64,000 bases of DNA. It comes from Ophiostoma sp. CBS 140.51 (taxonomy: Eukaryota; Ascomycota; Sordariomycetes; Ophiostomatales; Ophiostomataceae). Both the position numbers and the translations under genes were made by a program. The notes beneath the pieces were generated by a model, which was not told the origin of the DNA, made no database searches, and was given only the letters and a program-made list of their open reading frames with translations. Where the stretch lies: contig JANSLP010000038.1 in the NCBI GenBank assembly GCA_029298735.1, positions 1 to 64,000 of the forward strand, read 5' to 3'. Positions within the stretch are counted from its first letter, which is position 1. Every line of letters starts with the position of its first letter. Shown here one piece after another: positions 33,057-43,938 of the stretch.

Positions 33057-34272
33057 TGTGACTGATTGCTACAACAGAAACAGTCACAGACGTCGAATTA
33101 TGCGAAAAGAAAGTCCCGTTGCTCTCGGCTTAGGCAAACGGGTTGGTCGTGTGAATGAACAAGAGTCGTCGTTGAAGAAGGGGGGCGATTCTTAGCTCCG
33201 CGCAAAAGGTGGCTTGGACCTGCCTCCAATCGCTCGTAATGTGACGACGCCCGCCAGGCTCAACTTCCTCTCCTCACAGGAGGTACACTAGCCCCACCAG
33301 CCCGCCTGCCGCCGTCGCTGATACTTGGAAACAAGCTGCCTAAGAGTGCCTTAGCAGCTTATGTAATTTCATGCCTAATCACTCAGGCACTAATCTCACA
33401 CCTTCTTTCCCACTCATGGCTGCCTGGAGAAATCGAGAGGCTGGGCACTCGGGGGACTGGGTGACTCATCAAATCGGCTAAATATGGCTTATTCAGTGAT
33501 TCACGGCATCTGTTCTCGTCACGTGCTTACGTGGAATTTTCGCTCAACACTCTCGCCCCCCTCTTGCCTCTTTGGCTGGATAAGTAGTGGGCGCCCACCC
33601 GCGTCCCCCTCTCTTTCCCTCCCTGGAAGCGCACCCCCTTGCCTCAACCAACCACGCAGCGCGCCCTTTGCACTTTCCCACCCAAATTGCGTCCCGTCAG
33701 ACCGCGTCGGTCGTTGCTGCCACATTCTTCGTTTCATCCGCGCTGCCGCCTGACGAAAAGGTTTTTTGATCTCTTCGCCTTCCTTCTATTTCCCATCTTG
33801 CCTTTTTACAAGAACATACTGCATTTAGAGCCTCAAATTCCTCGATTTTCACGATTTCTTTGTTTTCGGCTTTTTGGCGCTTAGACCGGTCTCTCCAGCG
33901 CGCTGAGTGATCACCACTGCCCATTTAGCGCTTTGGCCGCTTTGGGCGTGTGCGCGTCGCGACTCCAAAATCGAAACAGGCATCCAAAAGGGACCAAAAA
34001 GGGACCACATCCCAGCCTTTACTGCTTTACTGCCTTTACTGGTTCTATCTCAATCGGAAAGTTCAAGGTACGCATTTTGCTTTTTCGCGATACCAAAGCG
34101 CTGCATCTGACCGTCGACTGTGCATGTCGCGTGACCGCAACTTTCTGTTTGCTTCTTCTTTTTTCGAATTTCCTTTCTCGACCAAACGGCTAACATATCC
34201 CTGTCACTCTCTTCCAGCCTCAGACAGTCGATACAACTATCTACAACTCAGTTGTCGCAAACATTTCTCACT
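33057..34272. other. Divergent intergenic region with CT-rich leader and probable 5' UTR intron
   Basis: No coding gene supported. 33550-34067 is C/T rich on the plus strand and probably transcribed as leader of the gene starting at 34273. A probable 5' UTR intron spans 34068-34217. Confidence 0.5.
34068..34217 (+). other. Probable 5' UTR intron of the downstream gene
   Basis: Donor AAG|GTACGC, branch-type GGCTAAC at 34188-34194 and acceptor CTCTTCCAG, 55 nt before the start codon at 34273. All three signals are good and correctly spaced, while the flanking sequence is not coding. The start at 34273 does not depend on it. Confidence 0.6.
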
Positions 34273-35970
34273 ATGCTGACTAGTCCCGTCGAGGCGGGCC
34301 CTGAGCCGGCCATCGAGCCGCTGGCTTGTACTCCTCCTTCACAGCCCGATACCCAGCCTGCACCACATCGGAGACCTCGTCCACCACGCAGCGTCCCAAC
34401 TTGTCCGGACCCAGGCTCGCTCTACGACATTCTGCGCGAGAACTGCGGCACATCTCTCTTTGTCCTCCCGATCTTGTGGACCGACGCACATCCGCGCCTG
34501 CTCCGCGCCAACTTTGTCGCACAAGAACCCATTCTCATACCGACGCCGTCAACACAATCTACCAGCAGCAACCACAACTCGCCACGCAGCGGCAGCGGCA
34601 GCCAGATCCAGCGGCCGTCCGAGATTGCTGAGGCCCTTAGCTATGACCTCACATCGCTTCTGTCGGCCGAGGACACACGGCCTTTCAGCAAGTCTCGCGC
34701 GATTAAGAGCGTGCTCTCCACGCTGTTCCAGTCTACCTTCTCCCGCCCTAAGAGCGTGGCCGAGCTCGACATGCACTTTGGCGACCGCGTGTTCCGCAGT
34801 GCGGTGCGTGTCCCTGTGCTCTGGAAGAGCGCCGACGCCGCCGCCGACTCCTCCTTTGACTCGGCCGTCACCCGGCCCGTCTCTTCGTTTGGTCATGCGC
34901 CCAATGGTGCACGCGAGTCAAACGACTTTGGCTGCATCACCAACAGTGCACAGAGCAGCCAAGGCATGTCCGACGGGCCCATTATCGCATACGTCAATCG
35001 GACGCATCTGTCCATGATCCGCAAGAATCTGTTTCGCATCGTGCCCGGCCCCGAGGGTGGCGACCGGTGCAACACGCCCGTCTCCCGGCTGCAAGCCCTT
35101 CGCTCGAAGCAGCTTGTGCCGGCTGAGCAGGACCGGGACGCCTACCTCATGGGCGTCTTCATTGCCATGGCGCAGTCTCATTTCTACGAAGCCTCGCCGT
35201 CTCGTGCGTCCCAGATGTTCTGGTGGAACGGCCGGAACCGCGCCAACCACTATGCCACGGCCAATGAGTTCCACGATCTCAAGCTGCGCATCCTGACGCA
35301 TGACGACGAGACCAGCGACTTCATGGTCTACACCACCACCGTGACGGCCGCCTTCCTTAAGCGCTTTGCCGATCCGATGAAGGCTCACCCCGAAGTCGAA
35401 GAGCAGGTGGGTATGCACATTGAGTACACTCGCGTCCCCGTGTGGCCGATTTTGGGTCTGCGTGAACGTCTGGGTAAAGCTCTCGGCCGCGACCTGGTCG
35501 GCGACGTCCAAGAAGCCATGGACTTGTTCAGCCGCGACGAGGAGGAGGATGAAGCCGACAAGGACGTTGACGACAACGCCAGCGACCACACCGAGACTCC
35601 GAGTAACGACGATGCCGATAAGGCGGCGGTGTGCTACAAGGAGGCCCGGGAGGCGGCAGCAGCAGCGGCAGCAGCAGCAGCAGCCGAGCAACAACGCTCC
35701 TCTTCACAACAACAACCGATGCACAACACCTTAAAACGGAAGCGGACAGATAAAGTCTCCCTTTCGGAGATGTTGACGGTCTCGATTGATGGTGATAAGA
35801 TCACCAGTGGTAGCAGCACTGACATCAACAATAGCGGTAACGGTGCCATTGTTGCCCCCTCTCCAGCAGCCACGGCCGCCGTGGCCATCACATCGCCAGC
35901 ACTCTCTCCGCGTGCCAAGCGGCGGCAGACACGGCGCTCGTTGTCGTCTTCGTCGCTGGCCGTATTCTAA
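34273..35970 (+). CDS. Protein of unknown function with basic nuclear-type motifs and polyAla/polyGln tail
   Basis: Single exon, 565 residues; the first ATG of the frame is at 34273. Residues 1-45 are Pro rich. A folded-looking region covers about 50-85 (SLYDILRENCGTSLFVLPILW) and 115-185. A second, strongly patterned region at about 236-420 contains PIIAYVNRTHLSMIRKNLFR, AYLMGVFIAMAQSHFYEA and FHDLKLRILTHDDETSDFMV, like a mixed alpha/beta domain. Its regular hydrophobic pattern suggests a real conserved fold, but I cannot name it. The rest is acidic (DEEEDEADKD), then an Ala run, Gln/Ser tracts and two basic clusters (LKRKRTDK near 488-495 and RAKRRQTRR near 548-556) that could be nuclear localisation signals. 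No catalytic motif is visible. A long spliced leader precedes it. Confidence 0.78.
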   Translation: MLTSPVEAGPEPAIEPLACTPPSQPDTQPAPHRRPRPPRSVPTCPDPGSLYDILRENCGTSLFVLPILWTDAHPRLLRANFVAQEPILIPTPSTQSTSSNHNSPRSGSGSQIQRPSEIAEALSYDLTSLLSAEDTRPFSKSRAIKSVLSTLFQSTFSRPKSVAELDMHFGDRVFRSAVRVPVLWKSADAAADSSFDSAVTRPVSSFGHAPNGARESNDFGCITNSAQSSQGMSDGPIIAYVNRTHLSMIRKNLFRIVPGPEGGDRCNTPVSRLQALRSKQLVPAEQDRDAYLMGVFIAMAQSHFYEASPSRASQMFWWNGRNRANHYATANEFHDLKLRILTHDDETSDFMVYTTTVTAAFLKRFADPMKAHPEVEEQVGMHIEYTRVPVWPILGLRERLGKALGRDLVGDVQEAMDLFSRDEEEDEADKDVDDNASDHTETPSNDDADKAAVCYKEAREAAAAAAAAAAAEQQRSSSQQQPMHNTLKRKRTDKVSLSEMLTVSIDGDKITSGSSTDINNSGNGAIVAPSPAATAAVAITSPALSPRAKRRQTRRSLSSSSLAVF

Positions 35971-38900
35971 ACGTTGCCGTTTTGCTACACTTCATACCAA
36001 CACATCACGCATCACGCATCACGCATTGAGAGCCAAGCGCTCTACGACCGGCGTTTAACGGACCACCTCCATTTGTTTTTCAACAAACTTTTTTTTCAAT
36101 CTCTTGTCTTTTGCTCAATTGGCGTTATCGAGACAACAGGACGGATTACTATTTTGGGTGTCAAATAGGACACAGAATGAAGAGATACTACACATTTCAT
36201 CTACGCAAGAAAGGGATTACAACACGGACACGGGCCATTAAAGGAACATGGCAATTCGGAAAGGGCAGGGCACTTTGATTTTTGTTGTTTCTTCCACAGT
36301 ATTTTCCTTCACAATCATCGCTAGAGGGCTCCCTAAAAAGCCCCTGAACGACACGACCAAACAAGACGGGACGGAAACGGCTCTTCGGATTTGCATTTTT
36401 GTTATTTAGTTTGTTACTTTCACGATTTCTTTTTCATTCACACATTCACACTTTCACACACGCCTAGTTTATGACACAAATACAAACAACAAAGTGGCAC
36501 TACAGTGTCACTCAATGGTTACCTCTTTCCAATATAAGCTCCTAACTAAGCAGTGATGTCACGGTCAATGTTGATCAATGATGTGCACGTTCGCTTCTTT
36601 GGGGAAACACAGACGTTGCAAGACGTGCAATAACTGTAAAAGTGTAAAGTGTAACGCTGGGACCTGGTCCGCTAGTTTGGGTCAGGGCCGGTCCAGTAGG
36701 ATGCGATGATCGTAGGAATATATGTCTGTTCATGCTCAATGCTTTTTGCTCCGTGCTCCTTGCATCGTGAGGTCTCCGTAGAACATACGGTCGATACGGA
36801 AGAAATGTGACGGAGGACAGTGCCGAAAGTGAGCGATGGATTTCGACGGATTGACGGATTTTAAGTGCTCTCTGGGTGCGTTTATGGGATCAACCAATGG
36901 CTCGTTCCGGTCGGGAGATACTTGACATTCTTGAAGCGAGACTTGGCAGATTCGCGGCTGCTACAACGGTGGCAATGGAATATGGAACAGGGAAACCTCG
37001 CAAAAAAAAAAAGGCATGGTAATAGCACGTCCCTTTGGCCCCGGCATTCAATATATTGGGGGCGTTAAGAACGACGTAAGGAGGTCGTGGCAGAGCGAGA
37101 CAAGCTTCGCAGAATCTAGGTTCTGGGGGAGGACTGGAATGGCGTCGTTTGACAAAATTGAGGCTGGCGACTTCACCTACTACCACGAACGTCGAGCTTC
37201 TCCTCTTTCTCGAGCTTCAACGTACGCCTTCTCAGGAGACACAAAACAAGCTTTGAGACGTGTTTAATATTTCAATATATGCAAGCCATCGGCGTAAGGT
37301 AGCCTCGTGTTTTGTGTTGCTTGTGTTTTGGGCACACCCTTCACCTTTCAGCTGAGGCGTCCGTCCCATCCCCAAGGACGAAAAGACTCTCTTGTCAACG
37401 TGACGAAAAAGAAAGGAAAGACGAACCAGAGTCCATAATTGATGGTGGCCATGAGGGGATTCGAATAGAAAGACAGAAAAAGGAAAGAAATGCTGTCAAC
37501 AGCCGCTGTTCTATTGATCAACGAGCGATTGAATCAATAAATATGTGCAACACTGTTGGCACTTGTAAGGCTGACCTCTCGAAAGTGGAGGGTAAGCTGG
37601 GCGAGATTGTCGCGAGTCCATTGCGAGAGACGGTTTATTTTGGTGCGCACGTCAAAAATACTTGTACATGTACGTTCGTACTATGTAACACCAACACCCA
37701 CACCCACACACACATCCTCTCTCGCGCATTCATCTCGGTTTCCTGAAAGGGCATCGCGATTGCTTGTCGCGTCTCTCAAGTCTCTCTTGGCCAACAGCGA
37801 ACCTAACGCAGGTAATTACACCGTACTTTTTTGCGTTTCTTCGTCAAAAGCGAAGAATACGAACCAAACGCCCGAAGAATATTTCTCACTCATTTTTTTG
37901 GTGAGTAATTGCTCATCTCATCGTGCATCTCTGCTGACGCGGGATGAAAAAGGGCTGGAACCAGGTTGTTTCCTTGTTATGCTTAAAATTAAAGTGCACG
38001 CGTTTTTGGAATACAAAATACTTTTTGTTGATGACACTGTAAAATGGAGGGATACTACGAAGTAACTCACTGAAGCATCAAATTGACGGGGGCCAGCGGT
38101 TGTTTCCACAATCACAATGGAGAACAATGGTCAGTGGCCCACCATTTGCCTGCCCAGGCTGATGATGGACAACAAAACGGTGGCCAACAAAACAGTTCTC
38201 TCGTATCTTTATCTTTGACTGGGAACGGAAACCTGAAGGAGCTCCCGTTTTCTCGTGTTATTGTTGTGACAAGGGTATCGGAGGAAAATGTTCGAAAAAG
38301 TGTCTTGGGGGCCCTGTCAAAAAATACTTTCGTAGGATCCAGATGGCGTGTGGTGTGTTGTCCATCAAGAATTCTGACAGGGGTCAGAGCCGCAAACGCG
38401 TTGCTGCTCCACGAGTCTGGATAGTCTTGCTGACAGACACGAGTGAAGAAGACTGCTTCGTCCTTCCGTCTCGGTGGACAAAACCGTGGATGAGAGACAC
38501 GCGACGAAACGAAACAAAAATTGGGTAGTCTTCTTCCACGACGGGCAACCAAACTGTCGACGTCGATCACAACTGAAATCGGACACATTCAAGTGAGGCA
38601 AAGCAAATGCAGTAGCTCGAGGAAGTCAGGCAGTGAACCCAAGAATATCAATGGGACGACGAGGGACGATGAGGGACAATGGGACGAAATGCAAGATAAA
38701 AAAAGCAAGATGCAGGCCGAAAGTCTGAAAAGCAAGCCACAGGTGTGGGTAGGACCAATATTGGGGCAGTGCTTTCTTTGAGTTGAGGGGGGGAGGGGAG
38801 ATGACAATGGTGAAATTGGGAGAGGGGAGAAGAGGAGAGGAAGAGAGAGAGAGTCAACGGTACATCGGAGGAGACGGTGAGGCTGAAAATGAGGAGAGGT

Positions 38901-41613
38901 CGCAAGGCAAGGAAGGAAGCTCCAGTGCGAATGGCACGGCAAGGAAAGAACGGTGGGCAGTGACTTCTCACAGTGACTTTCCGTGTTCACAAAGGAAAGA
39001 GTTGTGAGAGTGACCAGACAAAAAGACGACCCGAAAAAAGAAAGCCCTGCCAAGCCTGGTAGCCAGCGTCTTTCCCAAACGGGTCCTAGCGCTGTTGACT
39101 GTTCCCTCCTTCATAGGCTGGACAGCTAAAAAAGGCTCCATCCGCTGGCCTCTGACTGGCGCGTGAGCGGAATTGCCTTTTGACACTAGGATCTAGCGGC
39201 TCCAGGGAAAATAACGAGGGAGGGAAGGTGCAGAGGGTGCAGCAGACAAGAGAGAAAAGAGTCAAGAGAGAGACCGTTGAAGGAAGGATCCCCCTTCTCG
39301 TTTTCTTCAAACGTTAGTGCAAGAGCGATACACGATTGGCGCCGCTGTCGCCGAGAGAGGAAAGAGACACTGGGGATGTCGTCGGTGAGGAAAGGGAAAA
39401 TGACAAGAGCGGATAGGGGCAGGCATGCTGTGGAAAGAAGCACCGTCCAAAATATGGTCAACAATGGAAAGGATGACTAGAGCTCTTGCCTCAGTGCTGT
39501 CAATGTGTAGGACCCAAACTGGGGACCAAAAAGGAAAGCTGCGCGAATCGAAACAAAACAAAAACTTTCGCTTTCGTATGGACAACCTCAAAGTCGTCAA
39601 CAAAGTCGATTAACAGATACATTTTAGCACAACCACACCTGAAGAACGAAATAAAAGAAGAAAAGAAGGAAAACGGCAGCGCCCCCAGTCGAGGGAGTGG
39701 TCCCGGACGCCAGCCCCCTGCCACCCACACGCAACCCACGTTGCCTGCCCATTCCTCGTGCAAGATGAGACTGCAGCCAGAGTGCTCTGGAGCACGACAG
39801 TGCGATTCACAGCGAGAGTGAGCCTCAAGGTAACGTCTGGTCATCTGGGTCACAGTCGCTGTTGTGCATGTTGACAATGCCTTCTTTGGGTGCTCTTCTG
39901 GGCTATTTTTGCCTGCCACTACGACTGAATTATCACAACTAATGCATGTGCTAAATAGTTTGAGAGGTTTCTGACCAGGGCGGGGAGCCGCCGCCTCGCT
40001 GTTGCGGTTCTGCGGTCACTTTTCTGTTTCTCTCCGCCTTGTTTGGGCTCTTTGACAAACAAAGCTTGGCCCCTTGTCCACTGCGTGGAGTCGTGGACAC
40101 TGCCCACTAGCTAGCGGGTCCCCCTTTCATCTCTCGCGACTCTTGGGGAACTTTGGATACTTTCCGAACGAGGCGGTCCTCTAACTGTTTGAAAGACAAG
40201 CGCCAACGACGCCAAATGACTGCCAAAAGTGGTAAAAGAGTCTACCTCTCTCTGGTGTAACCCGTCAAAACCGTCAGACTGAACAGTGGAGTCGGCGGCC
40301 TGTTGTCTCAAACAAGGTGCGGCGAATTCTTGATAGTGCGGTGGCAAAGAGGGAGAGACAAGACGACAAAACTAAGAACTAAGAACGAGAATAAGAAAAG
40401 CCACGAGAACCTACGATGAGATGGAGAAAGAAACAAAGGGTCTGTCGAGTCTCACCCGCGGTGGGCTCTCTGTCCCACGTCGCCATTCGCGGCAGGCTGC
40501 TTTTCCGCCCATTTGCTTGTCTTGTTTCTGAGGACGACGACCGCCCATGCCTGCCCAGGCCCCAGACAACCACACCTCAGCTCCCTTGCCCAGCTCTTCC
40601 TCGTCCAGCGCCCAGCAAGATTGCAGCTCAGCTCTCGGCCAGCGGCCCAGCCCATTGGCTCATCTAGTACGGTTCGCCAGACGGATACCACCCTGGACTT
40701 TTTGGGAGGAAGGACTCTCACTCACACGAGGTGATGTTCATGAAGAAACCCCAAATGCTTTCTGTGTATGCGACGGCCCGCCAAAACGGTGACTAAAACA
40801 AGAAACCCGCCACCAAGAGGTACGAGAAGGAGCGCAATACCTTGCACCTGCGCCCTCTGTATCTCTGGCGCTGCTCTGTGCTGTGCCTCTGATTCTTCAC
40901 CAGGGTTCTTTTCCTGGCAGAAAAGAAAATAGAAGAAAAAGAAGAAACAGAAGGGAAAGGGTACCGCCAGCAGCAGGAGACAGTGGCCAGGAAGAAGAAA
41001 GCAACGAAAGAGGAGCCCACTCAAGACACCATGGAAGCTAAGGTTGTAGGCTACTTGGGTGGCTTGGCTGGGATGGGCATCCCCCCATGAACTGCTGCTG
41101 CTGCTCAGTCATACTGGCAGTATCGTTGCTGAGGCTGGACAAAGAAGGAAAGACCCAGAGAAACCGTTTTGGTTTTTGGGCTGTGGTGTGGACTGGACCC
41201 TCGCTCGCGCATTGCAGCTTTTGTCTCTTCTCCGGCAGGCGCTGCTAGCAACATTGGGCAGACTGCAATAAAACTAAAATCTCCTTTTCCTCTCCGTCGT
41301 GCCCACCTCCTCCTCTTCGGCTGGATCGTCTCTTTTCTTTCTTCGTCTTTTTGATTCGTTTTTGGCTTCTTCTCTTTCTCTTTCCCTCTGTTGTATCTTG
41401 TCTCGTCTTCCCCTTACCCTCGTTTTCATCGTATATCTGCCCTATCGGAATCTCGTCTGTTGACTTTCTTCGATTGGGCTTGGGGTCAAGCTTCCTTCCT
41501 CTTTTTATTTACTCCTTTTTTATTTACCTCTCTCTCGTTCTATTAGCCGAGAGATCGCGAGCCTCACTTCTCACCTTCCTCACGCAGCCTCACACATCCT
41601 CCTCTCCCTCACA
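35971..41613. other. 5.6-kb gene-free region
   Basis: All six frames are broken into short pieces with no domain, no consistent codon bias and no exon chain I could build. 35971-36170 is the 3' flank of the preceding gene. 38780-39290 is purine rich on the plus strand, and 41280-41613 is pyrimidine rich leading into the membrane protein gene. The rest is unremarkable unique sequence. It could hold a long non-coding RNA, a large promoter or a decayed element; sequence alone does not decide. Confidence 0.45.
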
Positions 41614-43132
41614 ATGGTCTCCTCAGCACTCCTCTCCGCCGCCGTGCTCTTCGGCGCGGCGGCCGAGGCTATCCAGTACAAGCCGGCCCGCGCCACGGAC
41701 GTGCCCATCATTCCGGCCGACGCCATGTCCCCCCGGCCAACCTCGCCACCCGAACTGCGTCGCAATGCCCTGCTCCGCCGCGCCGGATCCGATACGACTG
41801 TTTACTACGCCCCGGACAACACCTGTGGTTTCCTGACTGGCGATGAGGGTAAGTGAAGCTCAACTATGCTTAAGCGAATGCCAACCTCCTGCGCCCATGC
41901 CCATACTGACTGCCTCACCAGACAACGCCTACACGTGTAACGACGTCAACGCGCAGTGCGCTATTATCACCATCAGCAAGAGCGGGTTCATTGGCTGCTG
42001 TGACGATGGCCAGTGTGGTGGTTTCCACCTGAATTGTATCGACAGCTCTTCGTACTACTCTTCTAGTGCTTGCGGCTCCAGCTGCAAGTCCGACAGCTTC
42101 ACGCTCAAGTGTACCGACTCCGACACGCCATACTGTAACTCCGTCAGCATCAACGGCGGCGCCTCGCTCAAGGTCTACGGCTACTTCTGTAACGACGAGG
42201 CCATCTCCACCATGCAGCCCATCCTCACCACCTACTCCGGCGAGACCGACGGCCGTTCGTTCTCTGCCTCTGTCCTCGACACCGACACCACGCTCGACAG
42301 CACTGCTGCTGAGACCGAGACCTTTGACGGCGGTTCCTCCTCAACCCCGTCACCGAGTCCCTCTCCCAACCCCTCTCCCAGTCCCTCACCCAGTCCCTCG
42401 CCCAGTCCCTCGCCCACCCCCCCTGCTAAGAAGAGCAACACTGGTGCCATTGCTGGTGGTGTCGTCGGTGGTGTTGCCGGTCTGGCCCTGATTGGTGCCG
42501 GTATCTTCTTCCTCCTGCGCCACCAGCGCAAGAACAACGGCATGCAGGGTGGCGTTGGTGGTGCTCCCGGTGCCCCTGCTACTGGCCCCGGTGGTGCTCC
42601 TCTGGCCGGCGCTGCTGTCGCTGGTGCTGCTGCTGGTGGTGTCGCCGGTGCTGGCTCCCCTGGCATGTCGCAGGTTAACACCCCGCCGCCCCAGCCCTAT
42701 TACGCCGACCCCTCCAAGACCCCCGAGTACGCCTACGCCGGCCAGGGAAGCCCGCAGCCCGGTCAGCAGCCTTACTTCCAGGGCCAGCCCCAGCCGTACC
42801 CGCCCCAGCAGCCGTACCCGCCTCAGCAGCCGTACTACGCCGCCGCTGCTGTCGCTCCTTCGCCTGAGCGCACCGACTCGACTTCGCCCATGCCCGTTGG
42901 CTCGTCTGTGCAGGACTACCGCATGAGCAGCATCAGCGCGGCCGGCAGCAGTCCGTACACTGGTCCCATCAGCCCGCAGACTACGGGCAACACTGGTGTC
43001 AGCGGTGTTGGTGCCGTGCCTGGCGGCCACCCCCAGGTTCCCGCGACGATCCATGAGGCTGGCGGCAACGCTGTCGGCGGTGCGCAAGATTTTAACGCGA
43101 ACCACCACGGCCAGATGCACGAGCTGGCATAA
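41614..43132 (+). CDS. Cys-rich single-pass plasma membrane protein (surface sensor-like)
   Basis: Two exons, 41614-41848 and 41922-43132, with a 73-nt intron (branch ACTGAC), give 481 residues. A signal peptide covers about 1-19 (MVSSALLSAAVLFGAAAEA). The extracellular part at about 70-170 has about a dozen Cys (ITISKSGFIGCCDDGQCGG, SACGSSCKS). A Ser/Thr region and a Ser-Pro repeat at 220-245 follow, probably O-mannosylated. The transmembrane helix is at about 253-277 with LRHQRKNN after it. The cytoplasmic tail of about 200 residues is Gly/Ala rich, then Pro/Gln/Tyr rich (YPPQQPYPPQQPYY), and ends in HELA. The layout resembles fungal wall-stress or axial-budding-type surface proteins, without a WSC domain I can name. 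It is a plausible PMT4 substrate (inference). Confidence 0.82.
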
Positions 43133-43938
43133 CCGAGTGGTTGAGTAGAAGTGACGAGAGAGGGTGAGAGCGAGAGACGAAAAAGAGAATCGGCGTCGAC
43201 CAACAAAAATAAAGCGACTACAACAATACAACAAAAAAATGCCGACAGCCGTCGGGAGGGGCAAGGGTCTTATTTTATTTATACAATTTTTCTTTTGCAT
43301 TTTGTTGCATTTTATACCTCGGGGAATTGTTTTTTTTTTTCTTTTTTTACCTTTTCAACGATTTAATCAACGTCATTGTCCATTTCAGATGTCTATTATT
43401 AGCTTTACACACTTCATACCTTCCTTATTATTATATAATGTTTTTCCTTCTTTTTATAACTTTGCGCTTTACTCCTCACAAGTGATGCCGTTCCACGTCT
43501 GTTGGTTATTTCGCGTTCTTTTGATTTGATTGTTGACCATTTTATCCTTTTACCTTCTCCAATACGGAGTACATTTACAATATACGAAGTACACCTTTTA
43601 GATCTACCGCAATCGACCTTCGGCTCTTCCCATTTCAGTTTCATTTCTTCCAGCGACTCGCTTTCTGCACTGACATTAGGCGAACAAGCTCGTCGAGAGG
43701 GGTATATACCTGCACCTTTCATTACCTCTGTTTACCCGCAGACCGGTTGTTTAGTCTCGTCTGTTGGTTTTGTTTTCTCCTCTCGGTTTGTTCTGCGCTT
43801 AGAATGTGAGAAGATGGTCGAGGTCAAAGATGGAGAGTATTTGAAGTAGCTCAACATCTTTTCGTGAGAGATAGTTGTTGGTTTGTGCAGTGTGCGCTTG
43901 TTGGCCTTTTATTTATCTGTGCTACCTAACTCGACACG
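43133..43938. other. Intergenic region upstream of the sedolisin gene
   Basis: T-rich 3' flank, then the sedolisin promoter with a TACGGAGTA 9-mer at 43563-43571 and a GTATATAC TATA-like string near 43701-43708, about 230 nt before the start codon. No gene seen. Confidence 0.5.

Noticed and set aside
37441..37480. Possible tRNA B-box (GGATTCGAAT)
   Set aside because: No matching A-box, anticodon arm or acceptor stem could be folded around it.
42355..42420. Minisatellite CCCAGTCCCTCG as a possible CRISPR-like or regulatory repeat
   Set aside because: It is in frame inside the membrane protein and codes a Ser-Pro stalk; no spacers, so a coding repeat.
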